From the NCBI RefSeq assembly GCF_011762185.1, contig NZ_JAASQJ010000001.1, positions 1,054,001 through 1,118,000 on the forward strand: a stretch of DNA of 64,000 nt, written 5' to 3'. Source of the stretch: Dyadobacter arcticus (GTDB taxonomy: Bacteria; Bacteroidota; Bacteroidia; Cytophagales; Spirosomataceae). Both the position numbers and the translations under genes were made by a program. Below are positions 43,054-51,472 of this stretch, one piece after another (positions within the stretch are counted from its first letter, which is position 1; every line of letters begins with the position of its first letter). The notes under the pieces were generated by a model. That model was not told where the DNA came from. It saw nothing but the letters and a program-made list of their open reading frames with translations, and did no database searches.

Positions 43054-44766
43054 ATGAAACCAAATTCCTCTTTATTCCGCAAGAAAACGGTCGGACAAAT
43101 TCTCAAAGATGCCCAATCGGTAGAAGGCAGTGGATTGGCCAAAATACTGGGCGTCCGGGATCTTGTTTCACTGGGAATCGCGGCAATTGTTGGGGCGGGA
43201 ATATTTAGCACAATTGGCGTCGCCAGTTACAATGGCGGCCCCGCAGTATCATTGCTTTTCATGTTTACAGCGATTGCGTGCGTATTCACAGCCTTATCGT
43301 ACGCGCAGTTTGCGAGCACAGTACCCGTATCCGGTAGTGCGTACACGTATGCATATGTTGCCTTCGGGGAGCTCTTCGCCTGGATCATCGGATGGTCGCT
43401 GATTTTGGAATATGCAGTTTCCAATATGGTAGTTGCCATTTCCTGGTCGGAATATTTCACAGGTATGTTAAAAGGTTTCGGAATAGTCCTGCCCGGCTGG
43501 CTTACTGTTAATCAGGAAACAGGATCAGAAGCATTTGCCAAATTGCAATTGGGCGCGGAAAAGCTGGGTACCTATGAAAGTTTCGCCGCCGAGGCGTACC
43601 GGTCGGCGCCAAGCATCGGCGATTTTCACATTATGCTTAATCTTCCCGCCGGGTTAGTGACTCTGCTGATTACGGCATTGGTGTATATAGGTATCCGTGA
43701 ATCGCGGACTGCAAGCAACATTATGGTGGTTTTGAAAATCGGCGTTGTGTTGCTGGTGATCATTGCGGGTGCTTTTTATGTAAAGCCGGAGAACTGGTCG
43801 CCATTTGCACCTAATGGGATCAAAGGGGTTATGGGCGGCGTCGCTTCCGTTTTCTTCGCATTCATTGGTTTTGATTCGATTTCTACGACGGCGGAAGAAT
43901 GTAAAAACCCGCAGCGGGATATGCCCAAGGCGATGATCTACTGTCTGATCATTTGCACGGTTTTATATGTGCTTATCACATTGGTATTGACCGGAATGGT
44001 GAATTATACCGAACTAAAAGTCAGCGATCCGCTGGCTTTTGTTTTTGAAAAAAATGGCCTTGATTTTATGGCAGGGGTGATTTCAGTAAGTTCCGTGATT
44101 GCAATCACCAGTGCATTGCTGGTGTATCAGCTTGGCCAGCCGAGGATCTGGATGACCATGAGCCGCGACGGGCTCTTATGGAAACGCTTTTCTAAAATCC
44201 ATCCCAAATACCAGACACCTTCTTTCGCTACCATTGTTACCGGGTTTGTTGTAGGTATCCCCGCATTGTTCTTCAAAATGGATTTTTTCGTGGATCTGAC
44301 CAGTGTAGGGACGTTTTTTGCCTTTATCCTGGTTTGTGGGGGAGTTCTCTATCTCGATCACACAGGAATTTCGGCACAATCTAAATTTCGCGTGCCTTAT
44401 TTCAATGGGAAGTATGTGATTGGGATACTTTTTATCCTGGCTATTGTAGGACTTTCAATCTACGGACAAAGTGTAATTGCCGAATGGAAGGAGCTAAGCT
44501 TTATGGGAATCGTGGAGCACAAGCTCCTCACGATTATATTCTGGATTGTTTGGGCGATACTTGCAGTCCTGGCTTACAAACATAATTTCTCAATTCTTCC
44601 AGTCGCTGGTATCCTAACGAATCTATACCTGATGACCGAACTAGGCTCCTCCAACTGGCTCATCTTCGTAATCTGGCTGGCAATCGGCCTGGTTATCTAT
44701 TTCAGCTACGGCTACCGAAAAAGTAAATTGGCGGGTTTGGCCGGGTCAGACTTACAAGGTCTTTAA
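43054..44766 (+). CDS. APC-family amino acid permease (cationic amino acid type)
   Basis: The 570-residue protein has about 14 hydrophobic segments. Its opening is typical of CAT/YfnA-type permeases: KILGVRDLVSLGIAAIVGAGIFSTIG at about 29-54, YAQFASTVPVSGSAYTYAYVAFGE and FFAFIGFDSISTTAEECKNPQRDMP. It should carry amino acids across the inner membrane by proton symport. A long loop between helices 4 and 5 is somewhat larger than usual. The last codons and the TAA stop lie inside a palindromic repeat (44748-44780). It is divergent from the phosphodiesterase gene and convergent with the small lipoprotein gene. Confidence 0.9.
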   Translation: MKPNSSLFRKKTVGQILKDAQSVEGSGLAKILGVRDLVSLGIAAIVGAGIFSTIGVASYNGGPAVSLLFMFTAIACVFTALSYAQFASTVPVSGSAYTYAYVAFGELFAWIIGWSLILEYAVSNMVVAISWSEYFTGMLKGFGIVLPGWLTVNQETGSEAFAKLQLGAEKLGTYESFAAEAYRSAPSIGDFHIMLNLPAGLVTLLITALVYIGIRESRTASNIMVVLKIGVVLLVIIAGAFYVKPENWSPFAPNGIKGVMGGVASVFFAFIGFDSISTTAEECKNPQRDMPKAMIYCLIICTVLYVLITLVLTGMVNYTELKVSDPLAFVFEKNGLDFMAGVISVSSVIAITSALLVYQLGQPRIWMTMSRDGLLWKRFSKIHPKYQTPSFATIVTGFVVGIPALFFKMDFFVDLTSVGTFFAFILVCGGVLYLDHTGISAQSKFRVPYFNGKYVIGILFILAIVGLSIYGQSVIAEWKELSFMGIVEHKLLTIIFWIVWAILAVLAYKHNFSILPVAGILTNLYLMTELGSSNWLIFVIWLAIGLVIYFSYGYRKSKLAGLAGSDLQGL

Positions 44767-44780
44767 GACCTGGCAAGTCT
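44748..44780. repeat. Palindromic element C2 overlapping the permease stop codon
   Basis: AGACTTACAAGGTCTT (44748-44763) and AAGACCTGGCAAGTCT (44765-44780) are inverted repeats with two mismatches. They share AGACTT..AGG with the perfect copy at 28753-28785. The element encodes the permease tail (SDLQGL) and its TAA. A CCGGCCGG palindrome and a T run follow at 44783. Confidence 0.75.
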
Positions 44781-44793
44781 CTCCGGCCGGTTT

Positions 44794-45222
44794 TTATTTT
44801 TTTTCAATTTTCAAGAGGATCGTATAATCTTCTTTTGTCTTTGGCTCCGATAATTTGGGATAAGGTTTTACTTCCTGAAGAATAAGCCGGTATTCCTCTC
44901 CTGCAAATTTTTTGATTAAAGTATCGGGTTCAAAATTTTTCTTGCACGCCCCGATGCACATCTTTACGTGCTCGTTTAAACCACCTTCCACAGTTACACC
45001 CGATAGTAACAGATCAACCGTTGCAGCGCCTGCCCATATGCATTGTCCGCCTTCGGGACACCGGCTGTCTTCAACTTCAAAGAACGTCAGAGAAGCCTTT
45101 GGAACATCATTGAGTACAACTGTCTCTTTGTATTTGATCCCCTCTTCCTTCTTATCTACCCCGGAATTCTTGCAACACAATGCGCCAACAGCCACCAGAC
45201 CAAACAACAGATATTTTTTCAT
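44794..45222 (-). CDS. Small lipoprotein with SRCP...CIWAG motif
   Basis: From ATG 45222 the product has 142 residues with a lipoprotein-type signal (MKKYLLFGLVAVGALCC; two adjacent Cys at the cleavage site). The mature part has DSRCPEGGQCIWAGAATVDLLL near residue 55, then a pair of cysteines in CIGACKKNF and a beta-rich tail. The SRCP-x-CxWAG block recurs in uncharacterised Bacteroidota exported proteins. The four cysteines after the anchor could form disulfides in the periplasm. No function is known. It is convergent with the APC permease gene. Confidence 0.68.
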   Translation of the reverse strand: MKKYLLFGLVAVGALCCKNSGVDKKEEGIKYKETVVLNDVPKASLTFFEVEDSRCPEGGQCIWAGAATVDLLLSGVTVEGGLNEHVKMCIGACKKNFEPDTLIKKFAGEEYRLILQEVKPYPKLSEPKTKEDYTILLKIEKK

Positions 45223-45329
45223 ATTGATTAAGATTATTTTCCCCAAAGACGGTAATGACCCTCTTATGGTTGTAAGATATACGGATCTGGGAAAACGAAG
45301 GATTGAGAATGCTTAAATAATATATTGAA

Positions 45330-46670
45330 TCAGATAATCAGCGTAAAAATCGTGCCTTTCCCAACTTGTGATGACACATTCAATTGGCCATTATGCTGTT
45401 GCAGAATCTGGCGCGAAAGGCTGAGCCCGATACCTGATCCTGTTTTTTTTGTGGTATAAAATGGAATAAAGATATTTTCAATAGCCTCAGGCTCAATACC
45501 GTCGCCATTGTCTTCCACTTCAATCATTACTATGCTATCAGTCTGATAAGCCGAAATGGTAATAAGCCGGTTCGTTTGGTTTGAAAAAGACTCAGAAGCA
45601 TTTTTGACCAGGTTAATTAAAACCTGCTGGATTTGGCTTCCATCTGCTTTCACTTGCAATGTTTCAGGTTTTACCGATAATTTCCAGAGTACACCCGATT
45701 GCGTCAAGTCGGTTTGTAGTAATTGCAACACTTCCTGTAAAAGCTCGGCAACGCTAAGGGTTGCAAAAACAGGTTTCGGTAATGTGGTAAAATCGCGGTA
45801 GGCATTCACAAACTGCATCATGCCCTTGCTCCTTTTCTCCAAAGTGGCCAAAGCTTCCTTCAGATCCTTTACCGCTTCCTGGTCGCTGGTCGATTTTTCA
45901 ATATCCTCATTGACGATCAGTCGCATGGTACCTACTAATGACACAATCGGTGTCATCGAATTCATGATCTCGTGACGTAAAACGCGGGTAAGGTTTTGCC
46001 ACGACTCTACTTCCTGCTGCTGTAATTCTGTCTGGATATTTTGTAAAACGACAATCCTGACCCACATTCCCCGCAACTGAATAGCGGCGCCCTGCAATGC
46101 GAGCGGCTGATCGGATGGGGTACGGTACAATTCCCGGACGCCGGAATTTAACTCGGAAAGTAATTCAAAAAGGCGCGGGTGTTTGTCCTTCAATTCGCTC
46201 AGTTGATGCAGCCTGTAAATGCCCAGCATCCGGAGGGCTGCATTGTTTATGAGGTTAACCTGCCCGGTGCTGTCAAAAGTGATAAGCCCTGTTCCAATGT
46301 GTTGTACAATGGTATTGAGGTATTGCAAATTGGCTTCTTTCTCGGCCCTGGCCTGGCGAAATGCATGCAAAACTTCATTAAACTGCTGGTTAAGCTCCTT
46401 AAATGTCCGACCCATCTTATTATCCGACCGAAAATTGATCGTAAAATCGGAATAGCGTACGGATTCTAAAAAGTAAGTGAGTTTACGGTTGACATTGGTA
46501 ACATATTGATACAACAGAGAGCCCTGGATAAAAATAAAGATCGTTCCCAGGATATATACCAGCATTTCATTGGTGTGCTTGTTGGCCAGCCAGGCCAACG
46601 CAAGTACACTCAAGATAATGGCAATTATCCTGATCATGATCATAATACTGAAATGTCGTAGTCCTACCAT
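45330..46670 (-). CDS. Sensor histidine kinase with PAS-like domain (NtrB/NtrY type)
   Basis: The 446-residue protein has two N-terminal membrane segments (about 13-28 and 35-56), a linker coiled coil, a PAS-like region (ITFDSTGQVNLINNAALRMLG, about 130-150) and a HisKA box with phospho-acceptor His233 in VLRHEIMNSMTPI. The HATPase domain has the N box QVLINLVKNASE, VEDNGDGIE and GSGIGLSLS. In Bacteroidota this class usually pairs with NtrC-type sigma-54 regulators. The only such regulator here is 8.6 kb away at 55262, so the pairing is an inference. It lies 21 bp downstream of the HAD phosphatase gene on the same strand. Confidence 0.88.
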   Translation of the reverse strand: MVGLRHFSIMIMIRIIAIILSVLALAWLANKHTNEMLVYILGTIFIFIQGSLLYQYVTNVNRKLTYFLESVRYSDFTINFRSDNKMGRTFKELNQQFNEVLHAFRQARAEKEANLQYLNTIVQHIGTGLITFDSTGQVNLINNAALRMLGIYRLHQLSELKDKHPRLFELLSELNSGVRELYRTPSDQPLALQGAAIQLRGMWVRIVVLQNIQTELQQQEVESWQNLTRVLRHEIMNSMTPIVSLVGTMRLIVNEDIEKSTSDQEAVKDLKEALATLEKRSKGMMQFVNAYRDFTTLPKPVFATLSVAELLQEVLQLLQTDLTQSGVLWKLSVKPETLQVKADGSQIQQVLINLVKNASESFSNQTNRLITISAYQTDSIVMIEVEDNGDGIEPEAIENIFIPFYTTKKTGSGIGLSLSRQILQQHNGQLNVSSQVGKGTIFTLII

Positions 46671-46691
46671 GAAGGCTGCTCAAAAAGAGGA

Positions 46692-47372
46692 TTAGCGTTC
46701 ATTATTTAGCAAATTTTGGGGAACTCCTGACATTTCGCTCAAAATGTATTTTTCCAGTGAATCAATCTTATAATCTGCCATGTCAAATTTGGGATCATCA
46801 AAAACTTCCATCGTCGGCACCGAAATAGTGATCATTCCTGCCGCATGTGCGGAACGCAGCCCCGCGTGCGAGTCTTCAAAAGCTATACACTCTTCTGGTA
46901 ACATGCCCAGTTTTTTAGCAGTAGTCAGGTAAACGGCCGGATGGGGTTTGGTGAATTTTTCCAGTTCCCCCGAATGCCAGGTGTCAAAATAGTCGATAAT
47001 GTCCAATCTTTTTAACACACCCTCAATCAACTCCATATGCGATGCCGAGGCAACAGCAAGTTTTAATCCCTGCGATTTTAATTCCTTTACTAAAGCAATA
47101 GCGCCAGGCAAGGCTACTGCATGGGCAAGAATATTGGTATGCGCTATTTCGAGGATCTCCTTTTCCAGTTCTTCAAAGCTGGGTGTGTTCCAGGGTTGGA
47201 TCTGATGGCAAAAATCCAGGAAAAGCTTGATTGATAAGCCTGTGGTCTGCAATTTAAGCGAATCAGTAATTTCGAAATTCACTTTTTGCATCACTTCACG
47301 GGCGGCGTCGGTCCAGATCGGTTCAGAGTCGATCAGCAATCCATCCATGTCAAATATCGCAGCCTTAATCAT
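46692..47372 (-). CDS. HAD-superfamily hexose-phosphate phosphatase (HxpB/2-deoxyglucose-6-phosphatase type)
   Basis: The 226-residue protein has HAD motif I FDMDGLLIDSEP (D8, D10), motif II SAS near residue 115, a conserved Lys in KFTKPHPAVY, and motif III/IV FEDSHAGLRSAHAAGM. The cap domain of about 80 residues is typical of subfamily IA beta-phosphoglucomutase-like enzymes. It most likely removes phosphate from sugar phosphates such as 2-deoxyglucose-6-phosphate in the cytoplasm. The nucleophile Asp8 and acid Asp10 are present. It is followed closely by the histidine kinase gene. Confidence 0.88.
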   Translation of the reverse strand: MIKAAIFDMDGLLIDSEPIWTDAAREVMQKVNFEITDSLKLQTTGLSIKLFLDFCHQIQPWNTPSFEELEKEILEIAHTNILAHAVALPGAIALVKELKSQGLKLAVASASHMELIEGVLKRLDIIDYFDTWHSGELEKFTKPHPAVYLTTAKKLGMLPEECIAFEDSHAGLRSAHAAGMITISVPTMEVFDDPKFDMADYKIDSLEKYILSEMSGVPQNLLNNER

Positions 47373-47607
47373 TTTCCAGTCAATGAAATTTTCTAAATAA
47401 ACACCCCAAAACTACTACATTCAAAGCTAAAAAAGGCTTTTGGGATTTTTAAAAGGGGTCGAGAAAATAACATTCATATGCTTACTCTCATCGCGACAAG
47501 ATTGTAATATGTGTTTGGGATAGTGCTCATCGGTTGGGGAAGTGGGTTGTTTGATACCCGGGAGAAATTTGATATCTATTTAGTAAATTTGTTTAAACAA
47601 CAAGAAT

Positions 47608-47814
47608 ATGACGGATCTAAAATTATATACCAAGATATCAATGCTTCCTGCTCAGCAGAAATCGGAATTGGTTCGTATAATCGATTCGTTAAATCCAGAT
47701 TTGATTGGTAAAAAGCGTAAAACTAATAAAAGAGTTGCTGGGAAGGCGAAAGGCCTTATCGAAATGAAGGATAATTTTGATGAACCATTTTCGGAATTTC
47801 ATATTTATAAATAG
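47608..47814 (+). CDS. VapB-like antitoxin (DUF2281 type) of a decayed TA pair
   Basis: The 68-residue product has the features of DUF2281 antitoxins. There is a LPAQQKSELVRIIDSL helix, a Lys/Arg-rich middle (GKKRKTNKR) and a C-terminal toxin-neutralising motif, AKGLIEMKDNFDEPFSEF. The TAG stop overlaps the GTG of the toxin remnant by one base, the usual coupling in vapBC pairs. The toxin gene is deleted internally, so the antitoxin is now without its partner. It may persist as a remnant or a scavenging antitoxin. Confidence 0.75.
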   Translation: MTDLKLYTKISMLPAQQKSELVRIIDSLNPDLIGKKRKTNKRVAGKAKGLIEMKDNFDEPFSEFHIYK

Positions 47815-47974
47815 TGAACCTACTTCTTGACACACACGCTATTCTTTGGTTCTCCAGTTCCATCATCACGATCCTTTTGATAGAATTTTTATTGCCCAGT
47901 CATTTCAAGAAGACCTGATCATTGTAACGAAGGATGACAAATTTGGCAGCTACAATGCGGCCATAACCTGGTAA
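47814..47974 (+). pseudogene. VapC-like PIN-domain toxin remnant, internally deleted
   Basis: Frame 1 from GTG 47814 gives VNLLLDTHAILWFSS, the classic PIN-domain start with the first catalytic Asp. After the deletion junction, a second frame reads HHDPFDRIFIAQSFQ and DLIIVTKDDKFGSYNAAITW, the PIN C-terminus. About 70 central codons are missing and the join shifts frame, so frame 1 stops after 34 codons at 47916. The gene cannot make an active ribonuclease. The preserved ends show recent decay. Confidence 0.8.
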
Positions 47975-48040
47975 TGATTGCTCCCAACAAAAATAATTTC
48001 CCCCAAAAAACTAGGGTAACCCATGGCTTAGTTGTCAGAA

Positions 48041-50374
48041 ATGAAACAACTAGCTATGAGAAAGATTATTTTAACATTACTGGCCGGGGCTTATAGTGCC
48101 CTGACCTACGCACAGCAGCCAACCCAACTTGTGAAAGGACGGGTTATCGACACGGAATCGCAGCAGCCCATTATTGGTGCAAACATTATCACCACCACCG
48201 TGAACCCGATTGCCGGAGGCGCTACTGACGCGCAAGGTCATTTCAGGATCGAAAAAGTGCCTGTCGGCAGGCATTCATTTAAGATCACCTGTATCGGTTA
48301 CGACGACGCATTCTTGCAGGAAATTACCGTAGGTTCGGGTAAGGAAGTGGAATTAAATATCAAACTCTCAGAATCGTTCAAGTCGCTGGACGAAGTGGTG
48401 ATTAAGGCGCAAACCGAAAATGGTGCGCCTCTGAACGAGATGGTCAGTGTGAGCGGTAGGTCGTTTACGGTCGACCAGACGAAGCGTTTTGCGGCTGCGG
48501 TAAATGATCCGGCACGGATGGCGCTGTCTTTCGCGGGCGTTGCGACCAATGATGATGGTAACAACCAGATCATTATCCGCGGAAACAGTCCGAAAGGGCT
48601 GTTGTGGAGAATGGAAGGCGTTGAGATTCCAAATCCTAATCACTTTGCCTCGGAAGGTTCCAGCGGGGGTGGCATCAGTGCATTGAGCGCCAATGTGTTG
48701 AGTAACTCTGATTTCCTGACAGGCGCATTTCCTGCGGAATATGGCAACGCTACCTCAGGTGTATTTGATCTCAAACTCAGAAAGGGGAATGATGAAAAGC
48801 GGGAATATGCTTTGCAAGCGGGTGTCTTGGGGCTTGATTTCGCCGCGGAAGGCCCGATAGGAGCAAAAGGCGGCGCCTCTTACCTGGCCAATTATCGATA
48901 TTCAACCCTTTCTGTTTTAAACAAAATTGGGATAAACATTGTAGGCGACGCCACGACGGATTTCCAGGATGGCGCGTTCAAAGTGTACCTTCCTTATGAT
49001 GAAAAATCGGTGGTTTCTGTCTGGGGCATGGGTGGATTAAGCACTTCTAAATTCGATGATGAGGATGAAAAAGAGCTATTTAAGTCGAACCGGGGTATGG
49101 TGGGCGTGAACTACCTGCGCTATTTGAACAGTAAATCCTACCTGGAAAACATTGTCTCGTATTCGGCGACATTGCAGAGCGATGAGTCTTTTGATAAAGA
49201 AGACAATACCAGCCAGAGTCAAAATTTCCTGAACCAGGCGCTCAGGCTTTCATCTTTGTACAATTATAAACTGAATGCGAGGAATACGGTAAGGCTAGGC
49301 GTAATTATCAACCACCTCGATTTCAATCTGTTCGATCGGAACAATGATGGAGGGCAGGTAAAGACCAATGTGGATCAGGAAGGCAATACGCAGCTTTTCC
49401 AGGCATATGGTCAGTGGAAGGCGCGTTTAACCCCTACCGTAACCATGAATGTGGGGCTTCACGGCATGCTTTTAGAATTGAATAATCAGTTTTCCATAGA
49501 ACCAAGAGCCGGTTTGAAATGGTCGGTGGCACCGAAATCTACGATCAGTCTTGGTGCGGGGCTGCATAGTAAAACGGAATCTATTTCGACTTACTTCGCA
49601 CGGGTCAACACCAGCGATGGCAAGACAGGGCTTTTAAATAAAAACCTGAAGCTGATGAAATCGGCGCATTTTGTAGCCGGTTATGAATTACGGCCTTCTG
49701 CGAGCTGGCGCATCATGACGGAAACTTATTATCAGCACCATTATAATGTACCTATCGGACCTCCAAACACGACTACGCCTTATTTGCTGTACGATTCTCA
49801 AATTAATGAAGTAGAAGGTTTTGGTAGCGATACATTAACAAGTGATGGAAAAGGCCGCAGTTATGGATTGGAACTGACCGTCGAAAAGTCTCTGACTAAT
49901 GGCATTTATTTCATGAGCACCACATCCTTATATCAATCTTTGTACACAGCCCGCGACGGTGTGGAGAGGGACAGTCGTTTCAATGGGAAGTTTGTACAGA
50001 ATGTGCTTGCAGGAAAGGAATGGAAGGTTGGGAAAAATAAAACCAACATTTTTGCAGCAAACATTAAGGTACTTGCTGCGGGTGGAAACAGGGTAACACC
50101 TATCGATCTGGATAAATCCAGGGAGGCTGGCCACACGGTTCGCGATTGGACGAAAAGCTATTCTGAGCAGCTGCCACACTATTTCCGTACTGATTTGCGA
50201 GTGAGTTATACCAAAAACAAAAAGCGAACGACGTCCACCATCTCGCTGGACATTCAGAACGTTACCAATCGTTTGAATGCATTTAACCAGGCTTACGATC
50301 CAAGAAGTGACAGGGTTAGGATTACGACACAAACCGGCCTGTTGCCCATTTTAAATTATCGTTTAGAATTCTGA
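48041..50374 (+). CDS. TonB-dependent receptor with carboxypeptidase-like domain
   Basis: The 777-residue product (ATG 48041; ATG 48056 is also possible) has a signal peptide ending ALTYAQ. A regulatory beta-sandwich follows (GRVIDTESQQPIIGANIITTT...). The plug has DEVVIKAQTENGAPLNEMVSVSGRSF, NQIIIRGNSPKGLLWRMEGVEIPNPNHF and a barrel ending in LNYRLEF. The PNPNHF plug pattern is common in Bacteroidota receptors of unknown ligand. No SusD-like partner or hydrolase is adjacent. It begins about 65 bp after the vapC remnant. Confidence 0.88.
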   Translation: MKQLAMRKIILTLLAGAYSALTYAQQPTQLVKGRVIDTESQQPIIGANIITTTVNPIAGGATDAQGHFRIEKVPVGRHSFKITCIGYDDAFLQEITVGSGKEVELNIKLSESFKSLDEVVIKAQTENGAPLNEMVSVSGRSFTVDQTKRFAAAVNDPARMALSFAGVATNDDGNNQIIIRGNSPKGLLWRMEGVEIPNPNHFASEGSSGGGISALSANVLSNSDFLTGAFPAEYGNATSGVFDLKLRKGNDEKREYALQAGVLGLDFAAEGPIGAKGGASYLANYRYSTLSVLNKIGINIVGDATTDFQDGAFKVYLPYDEKSVVSVWGMGGLSTSKFDDEDEKELFKSNRGMVGVNYLRYLNSKSYLENIVSYSATLQSDESFDKEDNTSQSQNFLNQALRLSSLYNYKLNARNTVRLGVIINHLDFNLFDRNNDGGQVKTNVDQEGNTQLFQAYGQWKARLTPTVTMNVGLHGMLLELNNQFSIEPRAGLKWSVAPKSTISLGAGLHSKTESISTYFARVNTSDGKTGLLNKNLKLMKSAHFVAGYELRPSASWRIMTETYYQHHYNVPIGPPNTTTPYLLYDSQINEVEGFGSDTLTSDGKGRSYGLELTVEKSLTNGIYFMSTTSLYQSLYTARDGVERDSRFNGKFVQNVLAGKEWKVGKNKTNIFAANIKVLAAGGNRVTPIDLDKSREAGHTVRDWTKSYSEQLPHYFRTDLRVSYTKNKKRTTSTISLDIQNVTNRLNAFNQAYDPRSDRVRITTQTGLLPILNYRLEF

Positions 50375-50546
50375 TTGAAGCCATAAAATGTTTTATCCGG
50401 ACAATTCAATACTTCATCCTGCTATTTCTAAACTCCGTCGCCGCTGATTCGTAAAAGTGCGGGCAAAGCTGATATATTTGAATAACTGATTAGCTGTTAA
50501 GCGATTAAATATTCAAAAACCTCAACTAAATAAAATACTGGAAATC

Positions 50547-50822
50547 ATGGAAACTCCCCGTAACGAACAACTTTGGAGAAAAGCAAAGAAAAGAGCTGCA
50601 TTCAAAATGCATTTACGGACTTATGTAATTGTAATTGCAGGATTGTGGTTGCTTTATGCGATCATCAATTTCAACGATTTAGGTCGTGACAATTTTCCAT
50701 GGCCCTTATTTCCAATGCTTGGCTGGGGAATCGGGTTGACGTCCCACTATTTTGCGGCTTACAAAAATTATGATGAGCATTCGCTGACGCAGAAGGAATA
50801 TGAGAAGTTAACGCGTCAATAA
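50547..50822 (+). CDS. 2TM-domain small membrane protein
   Basis: The 91-residue product has a basic N-terminus (RKAKKRAAFKMHLRTY) and two hydrophobic segments (YVIVIAGLWLLYAIINF and WPLFPMLGWGIGLTSHYF). This is the layout of the 2TM family in Bacteroidota. Such proteins occur alone or fused to histidine-kinase N-termini. The role is unknown. It lies 76 bp before the pyridoxamine-oxidase-like gene and could share its transcript. Confidence 0.78.
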   Translation: METPRNEQLWRKAKKRAAFKMHLRTYVIVIAGLWLLYAIINFNDLGRDNFPWPLFPMLGWGIGLTSHYFAAYKNYDEHSLTQKEYEKLTRQ

Positions 50823-50898
50823 GAATCCATCTCCTCTTTTTTGGAACGGTTGTTTTAGGATCTTTTGAGAAATAGTTATTCAAAAGATTCAACAAATA

Positions 50899-51405
50899 AT
50901 GATTATGGAAAAGGACTTGGCGCGCGTAGAAGCGATTAATAAACTGATATCATTGGCAGAAGACATTCGTTTTTGTATGTACACGACCTATGAAAACGGC
51001 AGGATCGAATCCAGGCCAATGACTACACTTGATATTGATGCAGATGGAAATGCATGGTTTTTCACAAGCCGCGAAACGGAGATAGGGAGTGACACAAATT
51101 CGGGTGAAGCGGTAACATTGATTTACTCTGACCCGAAAAATAATTCTTACATGAGCGTCTCGGGTACTGCGGCAATTGTAGACAGCGAAAGTAAGAAAGA
51201 AGAATTGTGGAATCTGATGTCCAAGGCTTGGTTTCCGAAAGGTAAGGATGATCCGAATTTGGTTATGTTAAAGGTGACGACAGAAGAGGCTGCATATTGG
51301 GATAGCACTTCGTCGACCATGGTTGTGTTTTTCTCGATGTTAAAAGCAGTTTTAACCGGTACAACGCCGGATGGAGGTGACCATGGAAAGTTAAACCTGG
51401 CCTAA
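50899..51405 (+). CDS. General stress protein 26-like flavin-binding protein (PNPOx fold)
   Basis: The 168-residue protein has a split-barrel PNPOx-like fold. Seen strands include RFCMYTTYENGRIESRPM, DADGNAWFFTSRETE and NNSYMSVSGTAAIVDS, followed by WNLMSKAWFPKGKDDPNLV. This WFP-KG pattern is typical of the Bacillus GSP26-like group, which binds FMN or FAD. Its catalytic role is unclear, with stress response the usual link. The start may be 50899 or the ATG at 50905. A terminator follows. Confidence 0.85.
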   Translation: MIMEKDLARVEAINKLISLAEDIRFCMYTTYENGRIESRPMTTLDIDADGNAWFFTSRETEIGSDTNSGEAVTLIYSDPKNNSYMSVSGTAAIVDSESKKEELWNLMSKAWFPKGKDDPNLVMLKVTTEEAAYWDSTSSTMVVFFSMLKAVLTGTTPDGGDHGKLNLA

Positions 51406-51421
51406 TTACAGCGTATTGACG

Positions 51422-51456
51422 AAAAAAAGCCGACTGGTTTAACCAGTCGGCTTTTC
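51422..51456. terminator. Bidirectional terminator between GSP26-like and YciE-like genes
   Basis: AAAAGCCGACTGG (from 51425) and CCAGTCGGCTTTT (to 51455) form a perfect stem around TTTAA. A run on one side and T run on the other let it stop transcripts from both convergent genes. Confidence 0.88.
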
Positions 51457-51472
51457 TATGTATTAGCGTGCA

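Noticed and set aside
47944-47958. TGGCAG-N5-ATGC near the TonB receptor gene as a sigma-54 promoter
   Set aside because: It lies in the coding sequence of the PIN toxin remnant (GSYNAA) and has no upstream paired boxes. It is probably chance.
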